A DNA stretch of 64,000 nt. Origin: Thelephora terrestris. Taxonomy: Eukaryota; Basidiomycota; Agaricomycetes; Thelephorales; Thelephoraceae. The notes under the pieces were generated by a model. That model worked only from the letters and a program-made list of their open reading frames with translations, ran no database searches and was not told where the DNA came from. Below, in pieces: positions 23,701 through 32,689 of the stretch. The stretch lies in the NCBI GenBank assembly GCA_015956445.1, contig WIUZ02000001.1, forward strand, positions 3,534,001 to 3,598,000, read 5' to 3'. The position numbers and the translations under genes were made by a program. Position 1 is the stretch's first letter; the number at the start of each line of letters is the position of its first letter.

Positions 23701-25496
23701 TTAACTGTGGCCCAAAACAGGGACGGGCAGGTACGGTTCTTCCAAGTATTTTGCCTCTTCCTCCGTAAGTTCAATGTCGAGAGCCTCTGCAGTCCTGGTC
23801 AGTGTTCCGAAGAATAAATCCTTCACAGATGATTCAACTCACCAATAATCTCTATCAAGTTCTGGAGCTTTGTCGTCCCAACGATCGGAGCTGTGACTCG
23901 CTTGAGACTCCAAGCGGTGGCGATCTGAGCCATCTTCACGCCCTTCTTCTTGGCCAATTCCTCAACGCTGAGGGCAGATAAGCACCCGTTTGGCAAATAA
24001 GGGTATTGGGTACTGTCACGAACCGTTGAACGACTGCTTCGGACCCATTTTTGCCCAGATAAATATTACCGTAACTACGGAAGATTGGGTTCTGGTATTC
24101 TTCGAGGGGACTTTACGAACTTACCTATCGGTCTCAGAGCGCACGCTAACCTCGTCCCATGGGCGAGTTAGCGAGCCTCTCGCTAAGGGACTCCACGGGA
24201 TGCACCCGACGCCAAGGTGCTAATGACCGAGGATGAGCACCAGTTGGTCCAGGGTGAATGTGCCTGCGTGGAGAGGGACCCGCACATACCTTGAGGAGCG
24301 GGAGCATCTCGCGCTCTTCCTCCCTGTACAACAAACTGTGGTGGTTCTGCATGGAGATGAACGGGGTGAGGTTGTGCGCTATCGCGTAGCCTGTCGAAGA
24401 TGATCAATCGATGGATCGTGCAGTATTGCGCGCTCCTCACTCTGCATCGCGAAGACTGTGATGTGGATCATTGGTGACTGGCCAAGGAGAAAGATGGGGG
24501 TTGAAACGCACATTGCCATGCGTAGCAGCTGCTCATGCCGATATACCGAGCATATCCCGCCTTGACGACGTCGTGAAGAGCTTGCATCTAGGTCAACTTC
24601 ATCAGAGCTGGTAACGGGAGGATAAAGGGGAACAAACAGTTTCTTCGATCGGTGTTTCTGGGTCGAACCTTTCGTACTAGAGGTCACCACGGGTCTTCGA
24701 CAGCAACGCGGACAAATTATACCTGTGGCATTGCAAGACGTCGACATACTCGAGGTCCAGTCTTTCCAAGCTGTCTTTAACCGCCGCGAAAATGTGCTAG
24801 GGCGGCATTCAGCGAACGCATTGTTTTATGATTAGATCGTGGGCTCACCTTGCGGGAGAGTCCGTGGCGGTTGACGTAGCCAATATCGTCCGCTTTCGCC
24901 GGGGGAGCCGGGCCTTCTTCGTCCGGAACGGGGAAGAATACCTTGCGTTGCACTCTGTGAGCGAGCGATAGAGGCACGATGCGTCAGGGGAAGCCAGACC
25001 TTAGTCACGATGACAACCTTTTCCCTGGGGATTTTGTATTCCTTGAGCGCCTTCCCCAGGATACGCTCCGACTCTCCGTTAGAGTATGTGTTGGCCGTGT
25101 CAAAAGTGTTGATACCGTTTTCGTACCTGATCGCGATGGTGGTGTATGTGAATAGACGCAGGACTGAGCGAGCAGGAACAGAGCGCTCACGCGAACTTGA
25201 TATGCTCCATTCCCTCTTTCTCACTCAACAACCATTTTTGCCATTTAGTGGAGCCATAGCTCATGCAACCTGGAATCGTGTACCGTATGATACCGCCGAT
25301 CAGGACCAAAAGATTCGCCTAAACATGCGATAACGGACCCAGGATGATTCGGCTAACTTTCAGCCCAGAATTTCCAAGTCGCACTGTAAATGTCAGACAT
25401 GGATTCAGCAGAGGTGACAAGGGATCGAGTTTTTTCGAGGCTACCGTATTTTCCGGCCTTCGGAGTGACTGCGTTAGTGTCGTTGGTAGTGGACAT
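23701..25496 (-). CDS. Aldo/keto reductase
   Basis: NADPH-dependent oxidoreductase with a TIM barrel. The start is MSTTNDTNAVTPKAGKY at 25496; after one intron it continues VRLGNSGLKVSRIILGCMSYGS. The catalytic region reads INTFDTANTYSNGESERILG (Asp and Tyr of the tetrad), IVTKV (Lys) and VLQCHR (His). Then come QNHHSLLYREEEREMLPL and VGCIPWSPLARGSL, the cofactor-side loop. It ends EEPYLPVPVLGHS with TAA at 23701-23703. About eight exons and close to 350 residues. It resembles the yeast-type AKR9/AKR13-like reductases that act on small aldehydes and ketones; the substrate is unknown. It is convergent with the P450, but I see no proof of a shared pathway. Confidence 0.88.
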
Positions 25497-25847
25497 CCTT
25501 CAAACTGTGATGAGTTGGGTGGCGAATTTGTTGGCCCGCACCAGCCGTTCGCGCTGCTGGTTTTATAGGGTTCCAGGGACTGGAGACCCACTCCTGATCC
25601 TGGTGCTGACCCACATCTTGAACTCGCGTACACTCGGCAGATATAGAGAACATAAAACCCAAGGAAGATATGGGCGGCGGCTTTACTCATCTCGCTCTCG
25701 CCACAAGGTTCAAGAGCTGTTCCCCACTCAGCTTCCTTGAGCGAAATCAAGGTGGGTCAGAGTGGGTCAGAGTGGGTCAGACGCAGCTGATCCCTTGGCA
25801 GGCCCGGGCGGACGCGTGATTCGAGAGATAAGGGCGGCACGGAAAAT
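25497..25847. other. Spacer between the aldo/keto reductase and the kinase remnant
   Basis: About 350 bp with divergent flanks, so it holds the reductase promoter. It also contains a short direct repeat (25751-25780). The N-lobe expected for the neighbouring kinase-like fragment is not visible here. Confidence 0.4.
25751..25780. repeat. Three tandem copies of a 10-bp unit
   Basis: The decamer AGTGGGTCAG is repeated three times in a row (the first copy begins with G). It lies in the reductase promoter region. It may be a small satellite or a repeated binding site. Confidence 0.8.
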
Positions 25848-26364
25848 CGCCACAATGAGTTCACTCTCTTCCAGAGAAACGTCCTCGTTGACAACAACGA
25901 TTTCGCTCGCCTCGGTGGTTTGGGCTCTTCTTTTGCGGTCTCCCTCCCAGCTAGCTGGTCCGATCTAGAGTCAGAGAGGTTGTTTTGCGGGATAGCTCCT
26001 GAGCCCATCGATTCGCATGCCTTTTTGTTCGCCGACGCGCGCGCTGCGAAGGCGACGGACATGTTTGCTTTTTGTGTGCTCGCCTGGGAGGTAAGCCTCA
26101 TCTTCTCTGATTCCCAGTGTCGACGCATTCATTTCCGGTAGAATTCCATTCGGTGCGAGCATTGAGGCTACTGTAATCCTTTCCGTGTATCGCAACGACC
26201 GAACACCGCGGCCAGTTCACCCTGAAGCAACGGATTGCGTGTGGAGCGTGATTGAGAGATGCTGGAGCAAAGACCCTGTTAACGGGATGACTGCTGCAGA
26301 GGTCGTTTATGTCTTCGATAATAAGCTATCCGCGAGTGCGGCTCGGTGGCGGTCATGGTCCTAA
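25848..26364 (+). pseudogene. Remnant of a protein-kinase C-lobe (TKL-like pseudokinase)
   Basis: The frames give RNVLVDNNDFARLGGLGSS, an APE-like motif (GIAPEPID), DMFAFCVLAWE and, after an intron, ISGRIPFGASIEATV, RPVHP, VIERCWSKDPVNGMTAAEVV, then TAA at 26362-26364. This is the C-lobe pattern of tyrosine-kinase-like kinases. The DFG aspartate is replaced (LGGLG) and no N-lobe (P-loop, Lys) is visible upstream. The GTAAGC donor after TGGGAG and the CAG acceptor before TGTCGAC leave the reading frame one base off, so the gene does not splice to a continuous protein. I infer a decayed copy. A missed splice site or sequence error could also explain the break. Confidence 0.5.
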
Positions 26365-26497
26365 CCCATTCCTGAGTGGTTAGGGCAGGACTGCGACCGG
26401 CCACGCGAGCTCTTGAGGAGATTGGAATGAAAGTCACGTGCCTCCTCACAACTGATCTCAACGGTCAACCACTTAAAGCAGGTGCTCGAGACGGCAG

Positions 26498-28414
26498 ATG
26501 GTGCTGTCAGTTCAACCTTCCTCACCCGAATATGTTTCATCCGACGGAACCGTACCTCCTCCTCAACGAGGAACCTTCGCCAAAATCACCCGCTCAGTAT
26601 CCGCTTCCTGTCGGCGCCTGTTGACCGTGATTTCGCCCGACGCAGCCACAGGAGGATCACCGGTCCCAAAGGCTATCGGCGGAAACATCTCATCCCCTTT
26701 CAATGGTAAAGCGCAGGGCAGAGCTCAACCGCGCTTCTCCGAGCTCAGGAAAGAAATTTGGAAAGATTCCATGAGAGAATCGTGGGCTGAGGTCCTGGCC
26801 GCTCTCAAGGATAAAGCAGAACAGATGGAGTCCTTGGGCTCAAAGGCAAGTGACACAATCACAAGACGCCATGTTTGCGCTCAAGCTATAGTGTCTTAGG
26901 CGATCCCAAGGTTTCACTACGACGAACTGCAGAAAGGACTGTCTGATGAACAAATCGCGGAAATCAGAGAAGCGGGCGTCGTCGTTGTGTGCGGCGCCGT
27001 TTCGAAAGAGGTCTGCCACATAACTTCCGTCTTCGTCTTGAGCGGGAATTGACGTTATTTTATAGGAGGCTCTTGGTTGGAAGCAGTCCTTACAGGATTA
27101 CATTGCCGAGAATCGTGACAGGGTCATTTGTAAGTTCATCCTTGCATCAAAGATCTTGAAGACGGCTCACCAGTGATCGAAGGCCATCCTGTCACGAAGC
27201 CGGTGTTCTATGAACTATACAACACAAAGGCACAAATCCTCGCGCGAACCCACCCTGGGGTGGTTAAGACACAAAAGGCGCTCATGTCGTTCTGGCACGC
27301 TTCTGACCCAAATTCGGAGATTTCTCTCGTTCAGCCCATCTCATATTTCGACCGGTTGAGGATTAGAGAACCGGGTTATCACGGCTGGACCCTCGGACCG
27401 CATATAGATGGAGGGGGAGTTGAACGTTGGGTGGATCCAGGATATAGGTCTTGCTATGCCCCCATCTTCGAGGGAGGCGATTCATGGAAGCAGCTCGACT
27501 CCTATGATGTAACCCCCAGGTTGACCGCTAATCAAGACCTCTACGATTCACCGTAGGTTCTATATTTCTAGGAAATGCACAGGCACTGACTATGGGGCAG
27601 GAACCAATGCACCGTTTTCCGCGCCTGGCAGGGTTGGACCTCACTCTCTACTACTAAGGCTCGCGAGGGCACGCTTCGCGTAGTGCCATTTCTCAAGCTT
27701 TCCACCGCGTACGTCATGCTGAGGCCTTTCTTCAAACCCAAGCCTGGCTGCGAGGCCTCGCTGGAAGCTGATGATTGGGAACCCGATCTTGAGCATGGCG
27801 AGTTCCATGGAACGTCGCCAGGACGAGCCCAAAATCTTTCTGTGAAGAGTCATCCTCATCTTCAGCTCGACAAGACTGTGATCTCCATTGATTTTGTTGA
27901 GCCTGGTGACCAAGTTTACTGTACGTTCGACGCTCGCTCAATGAATTAGCAGCTAACGTGGACTGCTGCAGGGCATTGTGATCTGATCCACGCGGTCGAG
28001 GCAGAGCATACCGGTGCTGGGGATTCTTCCGTTCTATACATACCCGCCACCCCTCTCACGGTCAAAAAGTAGTTCTTCCGCATCTGTTCATTTTCCGATC
28101 TGACCTTTCGAAACTCCGTCCACTTAGCGCTCAGTATCTCACAAAGCAGCGCGCACACTTCGAAGCTGGACTACCTGCCCCGTGAGTTTTGAAGGGATTG
28201 CCGGTTTACAATCTAACCTCTTCGCAGAGATTTTCCACAAGGCCTGGGAGAAAGCAAATTTTCGGGTCGTTTCACCGTGGCCGATATCGCTCAGGACGAC
28301 ATCGCTGGTCGAAGGATGCTTGGTTTAGCTCCTTTCGAGGTCCTCCCACAGGAAACGGTAGGCGGTGCGAAGGTGATTGAGGAAGCGAACAGGATATTGG
28401 CTACCACCAATTAA
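26498..28414 (+). CDS. DUF1479/YbiU-type protein, predicted Fe(II)/2-oxoglutarate-like fold
   Basis: Starts at the ATG at 26498 (MVLSVQPSSPEYVSSDG). The N-terminal exon ends QPRFSELRKEIWKDSMRESW...GSKA. A GC/AG intron (26846-26899) then leads to IPRFHYDELQKGLSDEQIAEIREAGVVVV. Later exons hold LMSFWHASDP, ISYFDRLRIREPGYHGWTLGPHIDGGGVERWVDPGY, GTLRVVPFLKLSTAYVMLRPFF and WHCDLIHAVEAEH. The HxDGG motif (PHIDGG) and the later His (WHCDLIHAVE) fit a metal-binding fold of the 2-oxoglutarate oxygenase type. The stop TAA is at 28412-28414. About 530 residues. Bacterial relatives include YbiU; the substrate is unknown. The exact N-terminus is the least certain part. Confidence 0.82.
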
Positions 28415-29674
28415 CGTTACCCTCCCCCATTGATCGGACGTTTTTTCTCGAGAAATTGAAGTCTCATAAACGTTATGTCGATAAGTGGGTTGAATGGAGT
28501 GCCTCTCTCTAAGTATCATATGTAGTATGCACGATCGATTCGGTGTAATAATATCACTGGGATTGCGGTGTCTCTGCTTGTGCAGCAGCATGGATGAGTG
28601 GATCTCCGGAGCTAGGTGTTTCATCCTGAACTCTTTTCGCCGCTGTTGTGGGAATAACCTCTCTGGTTGCGTCTTCAGAGTATTTGTGGAGGCCGGGAGT
28701 GGGTAAAGAAGCCTACTTTAGTGGTGGAGTTGGGGGGATTATACATATCCGTGGAACAGAAGGGTCTGCCACAACAATAGAACTAAGCCTGGAGTCTGAA
28801 AATTGAGTAAGAAAAACCACTAACCGGGAGTGACCGAACCCATTATTTATTCCATAGGAAAAATGTGGAAAGTCCGAAACCACGGCTTGCTGGTACTGCT
28901 TTCGGGGCCAGAGTCCATGATATGGTAGATATTGTTGATAAAGCGCACCTGTCATAGGGGTATTTATGTACACTGAGCTTGGACCTGCCATAGCGTAGGG
29001 TCCACCGTGGTGGGACAGTGGGAGTTTAAGAACGGCCGCGTCCCCAAGAAACACCAACACTGAACACGCTAATCTGGAGGGCCTTTGATGGCGTGCAAAT
29101 GGTCTTTGGCCGCCCTACAGCATCGCATAAAGGACCGTGATGCGGGGACGCTGGCCGTGCCAGAGGGCCGAAGCCATGGATTCAATAAAACTTGAATGAG
29201 ACGCCACAGCAGCCGCACCTATCCCGATGCAAATGGCATTACTGGCGTTATCCTGAACTGTGGCATAGTACCATGTTATAGTGGAGAGGGAATTGGTCAG
29301 CTTCCAAGCTTCTTTTGTTGGGTCAGGCCAAAGTGCGGACTGGATCCTGCGTCCCAGGGACGACGCTGGGTGCAGGAAAGAGGGGTCCCCTGGAAATAAT
29401 CGAAGCCATCTGTTGAATAATCAAAGAACGGTTTGGGTGGCCTCCAAGAAACTACCCTTCCCTGCAATAGCTCAGCGTTCAAGATGGGGCTTTGAAGGTT
29501 TACGAGAGTCTGCTCTTCTTCGCACTGTCGGTATGAGTAACTGTGGGAAACTCTTTCCGCGTCGCGATTTAAAATACCGGATCCAGCCACGACACACCAG
29601 TTACTCTAGAGACCTCAAGCTTTCTCAAATCTCAGCTCCACCACTTCTCTTCAAAGTTCCGGCTAACAATCACC
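28415..29674. other. Gene-poor spacer, no supported gene
   Basis: About 1.26 kb between a plus-strand stop and the cyclophilin start. ORFs up to 170 codons occur (for example 29281-29793 + and 28713-29060 -), but they show no motifs, and the longest overlaps the start of the cyclophilin gene. I see no RNA gene or repeat. Confidence 0.35.
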
Positions 29675-31194
29675 ATGTTCCGTCGTCTTGCTTACTCGCT
29701 GCTCTTTGTGGGACTCGTCGGATTCGCTACTTTCCAGGGGGTAGAGGCCGCAAAAGGACCGAGGATCACTTCCAAGGTCTACTTCGAGATTGAACATGGG
29801 GGTAAACCTTTGGGCAGGGGTACGTGACGTCTCCATATCCTCGTGGAAACGAATGCTCATCGATGGTGCTACATTTTGACTAGTTGTCATTGGGCTCTTT
29901 GGTGGCGTATGGACCGTTCGCGCACTTTCAGCAACCCCTGGAATCTAACTATTGCATTTCAACGACAGACCGTCCCAGAGACCGCGGAGAACTTCAGGGC
30001 TCTGGCGACTGGCGAGAAAGGATTCGGCTACAAGGGCTCCAAGTTCCACCGTGTCATCAAGAATTTCATGTAGAGCCATTCTCTCATCCCGTATCAGACC
30101 ACTTTCCAAATTGACCGCGCTTTTCAGGATCCAAGGCGGTGATTTCAGTAAATAAACTGCCTTTACGCACACCTACAGCAGCTAATGCACGGACAGCTCG
30201 CGGCGATGGTACTGGCGGAAAGTCCATTTACGGTGAACGTTTCCGCGACGAGAACTTGTGAGAACCATGCCAGCATTGCATTTTCTCTGTGCTTATTTGG
30301 TTTCAGCAAACTCAAGCACACTGGTCCCGGTCTCATGTCTATGGCCAACGCTGGTGAGTCCATCCAGTCACAACCATGTAAATCAACAGCCTCTCATCGC
30401 CCCTACAGGAAAGGATACCAATGGTGCGTGGATGATATAAGGGAGTGAAAGCGCGTGACTTATGTCTACCTCAAACCAGGCTCTCAATTTGTATGTGCTT
30501 GGTCTTCACACGTTTCGTTCGACTCACTGAGTTACTTTTCGCAGTTCATCACTACTGTCAAGACCTCTTGGTTAGATGGAAAACACGTCGTATTCGGTAA
30601 GGTCCTTGAGGGCATGGAATTCGTCTACAAAATCGGTTTGTCCATCCCACCGAGAGGTCGCTTACCGTTCGCTCACACGCACACCAGAGGAGGTCCCGAA
30701 GGGCGGCAACGACCGCCCCCTCGAAGATGTTGTCATCGTCGACTCTGGCGAGGTATGTGCTGTTTTCGCCCTTCCAGAACTTCGTCAGCTCAAGGTTATC
30801 GTCAACCATAGTTGGAAATTCCAAAGGACGAAGAAGGAAAGCAGGTGCCTATCCACGCTGAGCTCTAAGCTTGTGTTCTTGCTGTAAAAGTCGAGAGTTA
30901 CCAATAAAAATCATTCTTCTGTCTCCGCAGGAAGACGACGATGTCCCAGCAATCGTACCACCCCCAGCCGAGAATACCCCTGTAGCTCCGAACCCCGAGG
31001 TCGAAGCTGCCTTGGACAGCGCTGTGGAGGCCTCATCCCACTTCTCTTTTGGTGCTCTGCTTTTTGGTTTCGTTTTCCTGGCAGGGTGTGCTGCCTTGTT
31101 CGTCAAGTCCAATGGTATGCAGAGGGTCAACAAAGTTTTGGGACTTGGCAAATATAGATACCCTCGCACGGGTGACGTGGATCTCGAACAGTGA
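29675..31194 (+). CDS. ER/secretory cyclophilin-type peptidyl-prolyl isomerase with C-terminal membrane anchor
   Basis: Catalyses proline cis-trans isomerisation during protein folding. A signal peptide ([25 protein letters not shown]) is followed by a cyclophilin domain: [96 protein letters not shown] and [15 protein letters not shown]. The active-site Arg (HRVI), Gln/Phe (QFFIT) and the SLDGKHV-like loop (here WLDGKHV) are kept. Many exons are tiny. After the domain the last exons add an acidic linker ([19 protein letters not shown]) and a clear TM helix ([21 protein letters not shown]) with a short basic tail, ending in TGA at 31192-31194. This fits an ER-anchored CypB-like protein. Confidence 0.9.
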
Positions 31195-31278
31195 ACTATG
31201 TTGGCGTCGCCTAGGGTGTTCCCGCCGCTTATATTATTGTGGGTTGCTTATTTTTTCGTTAGTTCAATAAATCGTGTA

Positions 31279-32366
31279 TCATGAGAATAGGCTGTGAGAC
31301 GATAGCATGGCGAACACAACAAATGGTATCGAAAATAAAGCGGGGGGCCATAGCGATTGCGCGTCGCTCGTTGTGGTATCAGGTGGTATTCTATACCCAT
31401 CAGAGTATGAGGGGCAGGTATCTTGTTGACTTCCCTGAAACGAAATTCAGAACGCCACTGTCCAGAGTTGTAGGACAGGAGACGTACCGTTGAATTGGCA
31501 GGGCAACAACCGTTTATATTTGGCGCGCTGCCCTTGGCAGCTGCGTCCCCCCAGCCTTTCCACTCTTCGCAAGAGACCAAAGCGTAAGTTATGTTCCAGA
31601 CGCCAAAATCCTGGAAGAAGATAAGACGTTAGGCGGCTATGACCAGCCAACTAAGGCGGTCGTTCCAAGAAGCGTGAACACAAGCCTTGTATCCATACAA
31701 CTTCTCGTCGGAGGGGAAGAAATTGTTTGAGATCGCAGAAGAGGGGTATGCAAGATCAAAATTAAGGTATTGGCCGCTCCTACATCCGCACAGTTGCATC
31801 AGTATCCGCACTCACGTCGAACTCGAGCACCTAGATAAACCTGGTTCCAAGAGAGGGGACACTAGGGAACAGAGGAACGACGATCGCGAGGGCAACGAAA
31901 CGTGGGGGACGTACGGATTCGTCTTGTTTTCGGTAGCAGAGCACCATCCGTTTTCGCTCAACGGGCACAAGTCCGTGACTTTTATCACGATGCTAGGGTG
32001 GGTGCTCGGGAAGAAAGGGGGCGAAGCCGTGTATGAGTTCAGCAATGTCAGCTTGAAACACTTCCCGCAGCCGGGTCCATAATTCTGGCTGCTTCCGTAA
32101 GCCATTTGGTTCAAGGCGGCGGTAGGGTAGTGTGTGGATTTGCCGGTGCATCCGCACGCGGCGATGTAGTCCTGTCAGGTACGCGAGTGTAACATGAACC
32201 CACTGGTGGAAGGTGTGGAGTGATCGTTGACAAGTACCTTTGGAAGATCATAGTGGGTCATCGTAGCTGTGCCATCTGGAGGGTAGTTGATCCACGCGTA
32301 GACGAATGGTTTTGGAAGGAAGGACAGTACGGTAAATAGCCGTAGAATGTACAGTGGCGGGATCAT
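31279..32366 (-). CDS. GH45 endoglucanase-like secreted protein
   Basis: Probable cellulose- or glucan-cleaving endoglucanase of family GH45 (expansin-like fold). A signal peptide (MIPPLYILRLFTVLSFLPKPFVYA) begins at 32366. Exons join to ACGCTGKSTHYPTAALNQMAYG, NYGPGCGKCFKLTLL, IVIKVTDLCP (catalytic-acid region), SGQYLNFDLAYPSSAIS and YGYKDFGVWNITYALVSCEEW, with many cysteines for disulfides. One intron (31611-31685) uses a GC donor. The last exon gives a Ser/Thr/Pro linker (SDGYRIPPDTTTSDAQ) and a hydrophobic end (LFSIPFVVFAMLSSHSLF) before TGA. That tail could be a GPI signal or a membrane anchor. The GH45 subfamily and catalytic status need alignment. Confidence 0.8.
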
Positions 32367-32689
32367 AACATGAAGGAACAGCGCGAAGTCATGCCGATCA
32401 TTATGATTCGGGATGCGGCAGTGATCGCGGCATCGACGAGGCCCTCGGACGACTCGGAACCAAAACGAAGTCTCGCGGCGTTACAGAGGATGGAAAGAGG
32501 GAGGAAGAGATCTAGAATTTACTGACAAACGCTCTAAAACCAAGCTAGGGTAGAAAAGGTTAAATAAAATAGCTAGAAGAATAGGTACAAACAAACATCA
32601 ACTTGCACGAAGTCGAATGGCATACAAAAGCACCGCAGCTACACATAGAAAGAACATCAAGAATGTGGGACAGATGGCGGCGAAATTCA
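32367..32689. other. Spacer between the GH45 gene and the transcription factor gene
   Basis: About 320 bp, AT-richer than the coding parts. It holds the GH45 promoter and the 3' UTR of the transcription factor gene. I see nothing else. Confidence 0.4.

Noticed and set aside
29281-29793. Plus-strand ORF of 170 codons before the cyclophilin start
   Set aside because: It overlaps the cyclophilin signal-peptide exon in another frame and shows no motif.
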